A stretch of DNA of 8,529 bases from positions 1-8,529 of the forward strand of contig JAAXHR010000270.1 of the NCBI GenBank assembly GCA_012270805.1, read 5' to 3'. Both the position numbers and the translations under genes were made by a program. The stretch's first letter is position 1, and each line of letters begins with the position of its first letter. The DNA comes from Dehalococcoidia bacterium (GTDB lineage Bacteria; Chloroflexota; Dehalococcoidia; Lucifugimonadales; Lucifugimonadaceae). The notes below the pieces were generated by a model, which saw only the letters and a program-made list of their open reading frames with translations, ran no database searches and was not told the DNA's origin. Of the stretch, positions 1 through 5,189 are shown piece after piece.

Positions 1-131
1 AAGGCGACCAAGATGCCAAGCGTGAAGAGGATGCGGAAGCGCAGATCTGGGACGCGCCATGAATCGACAACAGCGCGGAACAGTGCTGGAAGTGCGGATT
101 GGCGTCCTGTCTGGGCCCCGGTGGTCTGCAT
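1..131 (-). CDS. secY: Preprotein translocase subunit SecY, N-terminal fragment
   Basis: SecY is the membrane channel through which proteins are exported or inserted, together with SecE and SecG. Only the first 43 codons and two bases are in the window; the gene runs off the left edge. The visible chain starts MQTTGAQTGRQSALPALF and continues with a W-R-V-P-D-L-R-F-R-I-L-F-T-L-G-I-L-V segment (25-42). The D/E-L-R-x-R-I-L-F-T-L motif leads into the first membrane helix of SecY and is distinctive. The ATG at 131 is the only reasonable start after the rplO stop, 24 bases upstream, and the Shine-Dalgarno is weak. Position directly after rplO is where secY sits in the spc operon of nearly all bacteria. 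The identification rests on a short fragment but sequence and context agree. Confidence 0.9.
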   Translation of the reverse strand, partial: MQTTGAQTGRQSALPALFRAVVDSWRVPDLRFRILFTLGILVA

Positions 132-155
132 TTGTAAGATACCGTCCGGTTCTGA

Positions 156-635
156 CTAACTGCTCGAACCGGCTTCTTCGACTGTGCCATGCTCACTGAG
201 GACCGTGACACTGCCGCCCGCCGCCTCAACCTTGGCACGTGCACTCGCCGAGCAGGCGTGCACTGAAACATGGACGCTTTTCTCGATCTCACCATCTCCG
301 AGGAGCTTGACTTGAGCGTCGGCGTGGCGAACCAGCCGGGTAGCCACGAGTTCGTCGGGACCGATCTGTGCGCCGTCGTCGAACATGTTCAGACTGCCAA
401 CGTTTACCGGCGTATAGTCAACGCGGAAGTTATTGGTGAAGCCGCGCATGAAGGGCAGCCGCTTGACCAATCGCAATTGACCACCTTCGAAGAGGAATGG
501 CACTTTTCCGGTCTGGAGCTGTCCTTTGCTCCCGCGTCCCGAGTACGAACCGCGGTTGCTGCCATCGCCGCGGCCGACGCGCTTGCGTTTTCTGCGTGAA
601 CCGGGTGCGGGTTTCAGTTGATGCAATCCTGGCAT
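156..635 (-). CDS. rplO: 50S ribosomal protein L15
   Basis: L15 is a late-assembling 50S protein with a long basic N-terminal arm that threads into 23S rRNA. The product is 159 residues, within the usual range. The arm has L-K-P-A-P-G-S-R-R-K-R-K-R-V-G-R-G (7-23), then a glycine-rich G-S-x-R-G-S-Y-S-G-R-G-S-K-G-Q (25-39), where most bacteria have a K-T-S-G-R-G-H-K-G-Q form. Next comes F-E-G-G-Q-L-R-L-V-K-R-L-P (49-61), R-G-F-T-N (64-68), the V-N-V-G-S-L-N segment (77-83), V-K-L-L-G-D-G-E-I (109-117) and the signature A-S-A-R-A-K-V-E-A-A-G-G-S-V (130-143). The chain ends in an acidic/serine tail. The SYSGRG variant reminds me of Chloroflexota. No strong ribosome-binding site is seen in the 20 bases after rpmD. 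Confidence 0.96.
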   Translation of the reverse strand: MPGLHQLKPAPGSRRKRKRVGRGDGSNRGSYSGRGSKGQLQTGKVPFLFEGGQLRLVKRLPFMRGFTNNFRVDYTPVNVGSLNMFDDGAQIGPDELVATRLVRHADAQVKLLGDGEIEKSVHVSVHACSASARAKVEAAGGSVTVLSEHGTVEEAGSSS

Positions 636-655
636 TTCGCTAACTCGTCAATTTC

Positions 656-832
656 TCAGGCGATGATCTCGACTAGATGCGAGACCTTCTTTACCATCCC
701 TCGGATTTGTACCGTGTCACGTTGCGTGACCACGTGGTTGATGCGCTTCAAACCGAGCGCCTTTAAAGTCGCCCGGTGTTTCGGGATCGATCCGATTTCA
801 CTGCGAACTTGTTTGATGCGTATTTCACTCAT
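656..832 (-). CDS. rpmD: 50S ribosomal protein L30
   Basis: L30 is a small 50S protein binding 23S rRNA near the 5S/central protuberance region. The product is 58 residues, the usual bacterial length. I translated it by hand from ATG at 832 to TGA at 656. It begins MSEIRIKQVRSEIG, then P-K-H-R-A-T-L-K-A-L-G-L-K-R-I-N (17-32), the family's signature helix, followed by H-V-V (33-35) and a closing strand region G-M-V-K-K-V-S-H-L-V (45-54) as in other L30s. Its ATG shares its first base with the rpsE TGA (TGATG); there is no good ribosome-binding site, so coupling to rpsE is likely. It sits between rpsE and rplO, as expected. Confidence 0.95.
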   Translation of the reverse strand: MSEIRIKQVRSEIGSIPKHRATLKALGLKRINHVVTQRDTVQIRGMVKKVSHLVEIIA

Positions 833-1548
833 CAAGATTGTTCACTTTCAGGTGCTTCAGTGGAAACATCAGCCGAAGATTCGACGGCCGCGGCATCATC
901 AGACGATTGATCTTCAACCGGCGAACCATTTTCCGAGGTTTCAGGTTCGGACCCGTCAGTCTCAGCACTTACCGTTGGTGTGTGCACTCCTGCGAGTCCC
1001 AGACGTCGAGCGCGTTCAGTTTGCGGGTCTCGAAGCATCAACAAGGCTTTGAGTGTCGCTCTGACCGAATTTACCGGGTTGTTGCCACCATACGTCTTCG
1101 ATAGCACGTCTTGGATGCCAGCGGCTTCAATTACCGCGCGCACGCCGCCACCGGCGATGACACCAGTTCCAGGGGCGGCTGGGAGCAGCAAAACTTTGGC
1201 ACTACCGTACTTGGCAAAGACCTCGTGTGGTATCGTGCCTTCTTTGGTGACGACCTGTTGCATCGCCCGCTCGGCGTTTTGGCGTCCTTTACGCACGGCG
1301 TCCGGCACGGATGCGGCCTTTCCAAGTGCGGCTCCGACGCGTCCATTGTAGTCACCGACAACCATCATGGCGCTGAACGATAGATTTCGACCTCCCTTGA
1401 CGACTTTCGAGACGCGGCGGATCTTCACCGCTCGCTCGAAAAGCTCGGGCCTTTCAGACGCTTCTTCTCGACGTGGGCGTCGGCGTGTTCTGCCACGACG
1501 GTTCCCATCCGATCGTGATTCGCGCGAGGTTTCGGTTTGAGTAACCAT
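832..1548 (-). CDS. rpsE: 30S ribosomal protein S5 with acidic C-terminal extension
   Basis: S5 lies at the mRNA entrance on the 30S subunit beside S3 and S4 and affects decoding accuracy. The product is 238 residues against about 165-175 in most bacteria. Residues 18-29 form an arginine-rich N-terminal patch. The double-stranded RNA-binding domain includes R-V-x-K-V-V-K-G-G-R-N-L-S-F-S-A (45-60), V-V-G-D-Y-N-G-x-V-G (63-72) and G-K-A-A-S-V-P-D-A-V (76-85). The second domain has G-T-I-P-H-E-V (104-110), G-S-A-K-V-L-L-L-P-A (115-124), G-T-G-V-I-A-G-G-G-V-R-A-V (127-139) and G-G-N-N-P-V-N-S-V-R-A-T-L (154-166). From about 188 an added Ser/Glu/Asp tail follows: 196-238 contains 14 acidic and no Lys/Arg residues. 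The reading frame is unbroken. GGAGGG is 15 bases upstream, unusually far. The stop shares one base with the rpmD ATG. Confidence 0.97.
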   Translation of the reverse strand: MVTQTETSRESRSDGNRRGRTRRRPRREEASERPELFERAVKIRRVSKVVKGGRNLSFSAMMVVGDYNGRVGAALGKAASVPDAVRKGRQNAERAMQQVVTKEGTIPHEVFAKYGSAKVLLLPAAPGTGVIAGGGVRAVIEAAGIQDVLSKTYGGNNPVNSVRATLKALLMLRDPQTERARRLGLAGVHTPTVSAETDGSEPETSENGSPVEDQSSDDAAAVESSADVSTEAPESEQS

Positions 1549-1550
1549 GT

Positions 1551-1904
1551 TTAGAAATTAAGACCCTCCGCACGGGCAGCATCAGCCAACGCCTTCACGC
1601 GTCCGTGATACCGGTACCCGCCTCGGTCGAATACTACTTTGTCCACACCTTGTTCCAAGGCGCGTTTGGCAACGGCGGCACCTACGCTCTTTGCAACGTC
1701 GGTCTTTCCGCCATCGGATTGGGTTTCAATGGACGAAGCGCTAACCAGCGTGTGCCCAGCAGAGTCGTCGATGATTTGGGCGTAGATCTGTTTGTTGCTT
1801 CGGAACACCGAAAGTCGCGGTCTGTCACCTCCGCCGATAACTCGTCGGCGTACTCGACGGTGTCGGATCCAACGAGGTCGTTGGTCGAATTTCCTGTTAG
1901 CCAT
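1551..1904 (-). CDS. rplR: 50S ribosomal protein L18
   Basis: L18 attaches 5S rRNA to the 50S subunit together with L5. The product is 117 residues, standard. Its N-terminus is a disordered, very basic arm (RHRRVRRRV, 14-22), followed by G-D-R-P-R-L-S-V-F-R-S-N-K-Q-I-Y-A-Q-I-I-D-D (26-47), the L-V-S-A-S-S block (54-59), A-K-S-V-G-A-A-V-A-K-R-A (71-82) and V-V-F-D-R-G-G-Y-R-Y-H-G-R-V-K-A-L-A-D-A-A-R-x-x-G-L (91-115), the classic L18 ending. The start at 1904 was chosen because L18 sequence begins there; the open frame up to 2060 runs across rplF and is not L18-like. GGGAG lies 12 bases upstream, at the end of rplF, a little far. rpsE begins 2 bases after its stop. Confidence 0.97.
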   Translation of the reverse strand: MANRKFDQRPRWIRHRRVRRRVIGGGDRPRLSVFRSNKQIYAQIIDDSAGHTLVSASSIETQSDGGKTDVAKSVGAAVAKRALEQGVDKVVFDRGGYRYHGRVKALADAARAEGLNF

Positions 1905-1911
1905 TTGTCGA

Positions 1912-2481
1912 TTAAGCTCCCACACCTGCGACGGTCTTTCCGACACGCAACCGCAGCTGCTCACCTTCGTAAGCGATTCCGAACAATGGGATTCTCCCGG
2001 CCTTGCTCTGGAAACGGCTGGGTTTGCGAACAGAACGGATGTTGGCCGCCTGTTGACCAACTTGTTGCTTGTCGGGACCGGTGACTGTGATAGTGGTGTT
2101 GCCCTCGACTCCGAGAATGTTCTTGCCTATCGGTTCGATCTCCACGGGATGCGAGTAACCTGCGAGCAGTTCAAGTCCCTTGCCCTTCTGCGATGCACGG
2201 TAGCCGGTTCCGTACATGATCAAGCGTTTGCTGAATCCTTCGTTGACGCCGACGACCATGTTGTTGATCAGACTGCGGGACAAGCCGTGCAACGACTTTT
2301 GTTCACTGGCCTCGTTGGAACGTGTGATCACGACCTCAGAACCGTTCACCTCAGCTTTGATGCCGTTGTGCAGCTTCTGGGTCAGTTCGCCCATCTTGCC
2401 CTTGACAGTGACCGTGTTGCCGTTGACATTGACGTCAACGCCGCTTGGTATCGTTATCGGGTTTTTGCCTACTCTAGACAT
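1912..2481 (-). CDS. rplF: 50S ribosomal protein L6
   Basis: L6 binds 23S rRNA near the sarcin-ricin loop, at the entry site of the GTPase factors. The product is 189 residues, slightly longer than the usual 175-180. It starts M-S-R-V-G-K-N-P-I-T-I-P (1-12), has V-K-G-K-M-G-E-L (26-33), then L-x-G-L-S-R-S-L-I-N-N-M-V-V-G-V (64-79), G-F-x-K-R-L (82-87), G-x-G-Y-R-A (91-96), L-L-A-G-Y-S-H-P-V (105-113) and G-P-D-K-Q-Q-V-G-Q-Q-A-A-N-I-R-S (135-150). The end departs from the family: the usual P-E-P-Y-K-G-K-G-I-R-Y motif is replaced by a longer stretch at 154-171 containing FQSKAGRIPLFG, after which YEGEQLRLRVGK is normal again. The start at 2481 is set by homology; the frame extends to 2559 inside rpsH. 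The ribosome-binding site is weak. Confidence 0.97.
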   Translation of the reverse strand: MSRVGKNPITIPSGVDVNVNGNTVTVKGKMGELTQKLHNGIKAEVNGSEVVITRSNEASEQKSLHGLSRSLINNMVVGVNEGFSKRLIMYGTGYRASQKGKGLELLAGYSHPVEIEPIGKNILGVEGNTTITVTGPDKQQVGQQAANIRSVRKPSRFQSKAGRIPLFGIAYEGEQLRLRVGKTVAGVGA

Positions 2482-2518
2482 TTCGCATTTTCCGTTTGGA
2501 CTGCTTGATCCGTCAAAA

Positions 2519-2920
2519 TCACCAGACGTAGAACAGCAACTCGCCGCCCACACCTGCACGTCGAGCCTGGTCCGAGGTCATGACGCCTTTAGAAGTCGAC
2601 ATGAACGCGACTCCTCGGCCACCGAAATAGCGTGGAATCTCGTTCTTACCCACGTAAATTCGGCGACCTGGTTTGCTGATGCGTTTCAAGCCAGTGATTA
2701 CCGATTCTTCGTTGTCGTCGTAGTAGCGCAGTGTGACCTCGAAATCGGCTTTGACACCATCGCGGCGCGTCTGCATGTTCGATATGAAGCCTTCGTCACG
2801 CATCAAGCGCAGCAATGCCCGCTTCATCCTTGAGTGCGGGATCATCACCTTGTCGTGATGCGACATAACCGCATTGCGGATGCGCGTCAACATGTCTGAT
2901 ATGGGATCTGTAACTGGCAT
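2519..2920 (-). CDS. rpsH: 30S ribosomal protein S8
   Basis: S8 is a primary binder of the central domain of 16S rRNA and, in E. coli, the translational repressor of the spc operon. The product is 133 residues, normal. Conserved blocks: D-P-I-S-D-M-L-T-R-I-R-N-A (5-17), the I-P-H-S-R-M-K segment (27-33), D-E-G-F-I (42-46), I-T-G-L-K-R-I-S-K-P-G-R-R-I-Y-V (75-90), G-x-G-V-A-F-M-S-T-S-K-G-V-M-T (100-115) and A-R-R-A-G-V-G-G-E-L-L-F-Y-V-W (119-133). The C-terminal RNA-binding S-T-S-K-G loop is intact. No good Shine-Dalgarno is seen in the 42-base gap after rpsN. Whether it feeds back on this operon is unknown: the E. coli target lies at the rplX-rplE junction, and here those genes overlap. Confidence 0.98.
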   Translation of the reverse strand: MPVTDPISDMLTRIRNAVMSHHDKVMIPHSRMKRALLRLMRDEGFISNMQTRRDGVKADFEVTLRYYDDNEESVITGLKRISKPGRRIYVGKNEIPRYFGGRGVAFMSTSKGVMTSDQARRAGVGGELLFYVW

Positions 2921-2962
2921 TGTTTGGTCTGTAAGATCTCTTTTCCGAGTCGAGTTCGGTAT

Positions 2963-3268
2963 CTAAAGGCTGGCTTTGCGGATGCCCGGCAGGTGCCCGA
3001 GCAAGGCTTGTTCGCGGAACACTATCCTGCACATTCCGAAGAACCGGATGTATCCACGCGGGCGTCCAGTCGCGAAGCACCGGTTGCGCTGGCGGACGTG
3101 GCTGGAGTTTTTCGGCAACAGGTGCAGACGTCGTCGCGCCTCCATCTGTTCTTCAAACGATCGTTGGGTATCGTTCGCCACGCGCTTGAGTTCCGCGCGT
3201 TGTTGGGCGTGCTTCTCAACAAGAAGTGCACGCTTCTTTTCTCGTTCGATTATCGCCTTGCGAGCCAT
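2963..3268 (-). CDS. rpsN: 30S ribosomal protein S14, long zinc-free form
   Basis: S14 binds 16S rRNA in the 30S head near S3 and S19, late in assembly. The product is 101 residues, the long form. The N-terminal half (1-58) is a charged helix region rich in K, R and E. The conserved C-terminal part reads R-N-R-C-F-A-T-G-R-P-R-G-Y (61-73), F-G-M-C-R-I-V-F-R-E (77-86) and L-P-G-I-R-K-A-S-L (93-101). Only two of the four zinc-ribbon cysteines remain (C64 and C80); the partner positions are T67 and V83, so a Cys4 zinc site cannot form. The end is L instead of the usual W. The ribosome-binding site is weak (AGAGA at long spacing). The 61-base gap after rplE is the longest in the window and shows no promoter. 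Confidence 0.96.
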   Translation of the reverse strand: MARKAIIEREKKRALLVEKHAQQRAELKRVANDTQRSFEEQMEARRRLHLLPKNSSHVRQRNRCFATGRPRGYIRFFGMCRIVFREQALLGHLPGIRKASL

Positions 3269-3329
3269 ATGTTTCGGTCTCTTCTATCCGCGTTGATTCT
3301 GCGTTCGGATTTCACATTTAAGGGCGAGA

Positions 3330-3908
3330 TCAGCGTCTCGTCGCAAAAGGCATGCCCAGCAATTCGAGCAACCTGCGACCTTCCTCATCGGTGCGGGCGG
3401 TTGTAACGATCACTACTTGTAGCCCGCGCAATCGGTCTATTCGATTGTAGTCAATCTCAGGGAACACAACCTGCTCGGTCAGCCCCATGCTGTAGTTGCC
3501 GTTGCCATCGAACGAGTCGCGACTGGTGCCGCGGAAGTCTCTTACACGGGGCAACGCGACGTTGACCAGGCGGTCATAGAACTGCCACATGCGGTTAGAT
3601 CGCAACGTTACCGACGCGCCGACGGGCATACCTTCGCGCAATTTGAAATTCGCGATAGATTTTTTGGCGCGGTTCACGATCGGTTTTTGACCTGTGATTG
3701 TTGCCAAGTCGCCGGTCGCGGCATCGATGGCGTTGGAGTTGTCGATCGCTTCGCCTAGTCCGATATTGACGATGATCTTTTCCAAGCTTGGAAGTTGCAG
3801 CGGGTTCGTGTATCCGAACTCGCGCGTCAAGATCGGTATTGCCTCGGACCGATACTGCGAAAGCAACCGTGGCATGGTCATGGTCGTACTACCGTTAGAT
3901 TCAGCCAT
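3330..3908 (-). CDS. rplE: 50S ribosomal protein L5
   Basis: L5 carries 5S rRNA, together with L18, to the central protuberance and touches the P-site tRNA. The product is 192 residues, about a dozen more than usual because of a short N-terminal lead (MAESNGSTT) before the conserved part. Homology covers L-x-x-x-Y-x-x-E-x-I-P-x-L-x-x-E-F-G-Y-x-N (15-35), P-S-L-E-K-I-I-V-N-I-G-L-G-E-A (40-54), the D-L-x-x-I-T-G-Q-K-P block (67-76), A-K-K-S-I-A-N-F-K-L-R-E-G-M-P-V-G (81-97), V-T-L-R (100-103), L-P-R-V-R-D-F-R-G (119-127), F-D-G-N-G-N-Y-S-M-G-L (133-143), F-P-E-I-D-Y (149-154) and a GMPF ending. It overlaps rplX by 8 bases. Internal ATGs at 3881 and 3875 would give a more standard length, but the ribosome-binding site favours 3908. 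Confidence 0.97.
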   Translation of the reverse strand: MAESNGSTTMTMPRLLSQYRSEAIPILTREFGYTNPLQLPSLEKIIVNIGLGEAIDNSNAIDAATGDLATITGQKPIVNRAKKSIANFKLREGMPVGASVTLRSNRMWQFYDRLVNVALPRVRDFRGTSRDSFDGNGNYSMGLTEQVVFPEIDYNRIDRLRGLQVVIVTTARTDEEGRRLLELLGMPFATRR

Positions 3909-4212
3909 TGCGCCCGCCCTTTACAGTTCGCACTCGGGTGCCGTCCTCGAGTTCACGCCATCGAACGCGTCCGACCTCGCCGGTGTCAGCGTCGACCAAA
4001 ACGACGTTGGAGATGTGGATGGAAGCCTCGCCTTCGACGATTCCGGTTTGAATCACGCCGCGTCGGCGCCCCATGTGGCGCTTAACCATGTTCACGCCTT
4101 CAACGAAGACGCGCTGCTTCTTGAGGTCGACGTGGATCACCTCACCTCGAGCACCTTTGTCTTTGCCGGACACCACCAGGACGGTATCCCCTCTTTTGAT
4201 CTTGTTAGGCAT
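3901..4212 (-). CDS. rplX: 50S ribosomal protein L24
   Basis: L24 is an assembly initiator of the 50S subunit, bound near the tunnel exit. The product is 103 residues, a normal length. A KOW RNA-binding motif is at the N-terminus: I-K-R-G-D-T-V-L-V-V-S-G-K-D-K-G-A-R-G (5-23), followed by V-F-V-E-G-V-N-M-V-K-R-H (37-48) and the helper strand EGEASIHISNVVLVD (61-75). The usual C-terminal G-x-V-x-R-x-R-W/V-R segment is present as G-R-V-R-W-R (81-86) and D-G-T-R-V-R-T (91-97). The start at 4212 is where homology begins; the frame is open to 4287, but that stretch lies within rplN and is unlike L24. A purine-rich lead (GAAAGAAA) precedes it rather than a true GGAG. The last 8 bases overlap rplE. 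Confidence 0.96.
   Translation of the reverse strand: MPNKIKRGDTVLVVSGKDKGARGEVIHVDLKKQRVFVEGVNMVKRHMGRRRGVIQTGIVEGEASIHISNVVLVDADTGEVGRVRWRELEDGTRVRTVKGGRNG
3917..3922 (-). promoter_or_regulatory. Shine-Dalgarno for rplE inside the end of rplX
   Basis: AAAGGG lies 8 bases before the ATG at 3908. It decides for that start over the in-frame ATGs at 3881 and 3875. Confidence 0.7.
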
Positions 4213-4222
4213 TTTCTTTCGA

Positions 4223-4591
4223 TTACAGAACTTCAGGTGCCAGCGATACGATGCGGTTGAATTCGCGTTCTCGCAACTCACGGGCAACCGGCCCGAATAT
4301 GCGTGTGCCGCGCGGGTTGCCGTCGTCGGCGACGATTACACAAGCGTTGTCATCGAACTTGATGTAGGAACCGTCGAATCGGCGGTACTCCTTGGTGGTC
4401 CGAACGATGACGGCCTTGACAACCTCGTGCATGCCCACGGTGCCGCCGGGCTGGGCATCTTTGACCGAACACGTGATTATGTCGCCCAGTCCAGCGTAGC
4501 GTCGATTGCTAGCTCCGGTCATGTTGATGCAAAGGACCTCGCGGGCGCCCGAATTATCGGCGACTCTAAGGCGTGACTCTCGCTGTATCAT
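4223..4591 (-). CDS. rplN: 50S ribosomal protein L14
   Basis: L14 binds 23S rRNA at the subunit interface, contacts 16S helix 14 in an inter-subunit bridge, and is the site bound by the silencing factor RsfS. The length is 122 residues, the standard size. Signature: M-I-Q-x-E-S-R-L-x-V-A-D-N-S-G-A-R-E (1-18), L-C-I (20-22), Y-A-G-L-G-D-I-I-T-C-S-V-K-D-A (32-46), P-G-G (48-50), V-V-K-A-V-I-V-R-T (57-65), R-x-D-G-S-Y-I-K-F-D-D-N-A-C-V-I (71-86), and G-N-P-R-G-T-R-I-F-G-P-V-A-R-E-L-R (91-107). All expected blocks are intact with no insertion. It starts inside the rpsQ stop (ATGA) with GGAG at ideal spacing. The gap to rplX is 10 bases. Confidence 0.98.
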   Translation of the reverse strand: MIQRESRLRVADNSGAREVLCINMTGASNRRYAGLGDIITCSVKDAQPGGTVGMHEVVKAVIVRTTKEYRRFDGSYIKFDDNACVIVADDGNPRGTRIFGPVARELREREFNRIVSLAPEVL

Positions 4592-4905
4592 TGCCCGACT
4601 CCAATTGCGGTGTCTTGCTGATCGATCTCTTCAGGCGAGTCGTGGGGATCGACGACCTCGACGCGCTCAACGATCTGTCGCAGACGCCAGCGCTTCGTCT
4701 TGGACAATGGGCGGTGCTCTTCGATGATCACTCGGTCGCCCACAGAAGCCTCGTTGTGCTCATCGTGCGCCACGAACTTCGTGATACGACGCCGGTTTCG
4801 CTTGTACACACGGTGACGTTGCGACCACGAGTAGGCGACGACTATAGTCTTGTCGTTTTTGTCGCGGATCACGGTACCGGTGCGCGTCTTACGTTGTCCT
4901 GCCAT
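4588..4905 (-). CDS. rpsQ: 30S ribosomal protein S17
   Basis: S17 is a primary binder of the 5' domain of 16S rRNA with an OB-fold barrel, needed early in 30S assembly. The product is 105 residues. The core is clear: R-T-G-T-V-I-R-D-K-N-D-K-T-I-V-V (8-23), the H-R-V-Y-K-R loop (31-36), A-H-D-E-H-N-E (46-52), V-G-D-R-V-I-I-E-E-x-R-P-L-S-K-T-K-R-W (55-73) and L-R-Q-I-V-E-R (75-81). The family core ends near residue 82; the remaining ~20 residues, including DPHDSPEEIDQQD, are acidic and polar and form a small C-terminal extension. The last codons carry the GGAG of rplN, and the stop overlaps the rplN ATG by four bases (ATGA). This is the S10/spc junction, where many bacteria have an intergenic gap. 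Confidence 0.97.
   Translation of the reverse strand: MAGQRKTRTGTVIRDKNDKTIVVAYSWSQRHRVYKRNRRRITKFVAHDEHNEASVGDRVIIEEHRPLSKTKRWRLRQIVERVEVVDPHDSPEEIDQQDTAIGVGQ
4599..4602 (-). promoter_or_regulatory. Shine-Dalgarno for rplN inside the end of rpsQ
   Basis: GGAG lies 7 bases before the rplN ATG at 4591 and is part of the rpsQ coding sequence, which supports translational coupling across the S10/spc junction. Confidence 0.75.
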
Positions 4906-4914
4906 CTATTGATG

Positions 4915-4920
4915 TCCTCA
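4915..4920 (-). promoter_or_regulatory. Shine-Dalgarno for rpsQ
   Basis: TGAGGA ends 9 bases before the ATG at 4905 and fixes the rpsQ start. Confidence 0.75.
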
Positions 4921-4929
4921 AAAATGCGA

Positions 4930-4951
4930 CAAATCTCGCAATTCGGATTTG
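4930..4951 (-). promoter_or_regulatory. Weak imperfect hairpin after the rpmC stop
   Basis: CAAATC pairs with GATTTG; inside, CG pairs with CG with one bulged A, leaving loop AATTG. Five bases (TCGCA) then separate it from a T5 run at 4924-4920. The stem is AU-rich and the T-run is displaced, so it is a poor terminator, and it lies inside an essential operon. It may be chance. Confidence 0.2.
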
Positions 4952-4952
4952 A

Positions 4953-5174
4953 TTACTGTGAGTTCTCGCTGAGCCCCAACTGTTCGACAATCTGCCGTTC
5001 TCGGATAACCGTATGGATCCGAGCGATATTGCGACGTGTGTCGCGCAACGCGTTCGTATTGGTCAATTGACGCGTCGTTTTCTGGAAACGCAGGTTCATC
5101 AATGAGCGTTCCTGTTCCTGCAGCTCACGCCAAAGTTCGGTGTTGTTGAGCTCTCTGACCTCTGAGATGTGCAT
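4953..5174 (-). CDS. rpmC: 50S ribosomal protein L29
   Basis: L29 is a small two-helix protein next to L23 at the tunnel exit, part of the platform for trigger factor and the targeting machinery. The product has 73 residues, within the 60-75 range. The pattern S-E-V-R-E-L-N-N-T-E-L (4-14), then the L-M-N-L-R-F-Q segment (25-31) and L-T-N-T-N-A-L-R-D-T-R-R-N-I-A-R-I-H-T-V (37-56) matches the conserved helix turn and the R-x-x-I-A-R-x-x-T core of the family. Composition is highly helical and charged. It is preceded by AAAGG at good spacing. Just after the stop codon, an imperfect hairpin (4930-4951) occupies the gap to rpsQ. The gene is short but its position between rplP and rpsQ and the sequence pattern make the call firm. 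Confidence 0.95.
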   Translation of the reverse strand: MHISEVRELNNTELWRELQEQERSLMNLRFQKTTRQLTNTNALRDTRRNIARIHTVIRERQIVEQLGLSENSQ

Positions 5175-5184
5175 TTGACCAGTA

Positions 5185-5189
5185 CCTTT
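5185..5189 (-). promoter_or_regulatory. Shine-Dalgarno for rpmC
   Basis: AAAGG lies 10 bases before the ATG at 5174, in the 41-base gap after rplP. It supports the assigned start. Confidence 0.6.

Noticed and set aside
1905..2060. Longer version of rplR starting at an ATG at 2060
   Set aside because: The added 52 residues overlap rplF and do not resemble L18; conserved L18 sequence starts at 1904.
1792..2508. Plus-strand open frame of 238 codons opposite rplR and rplF
   Set aside because: It is a shadow of two real genes with no recognisable product, and a plus-strand gene here would need its own signals, none of which are seen.
2963..3268. S14 as a zinc-ribbon protein
   Set aside because: Only C64 and C80 are present; the paired positions are Thr and Val, so four cysteine ligands are lacking.
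3269..3329. Longest gap (61 bases), between rplE and rpsN, inspected for a promoter or terminator
   Set aside because: No -10/-35 pair at proper spacing, no strong hairpin and no T-run. It appears to be plain spacer.
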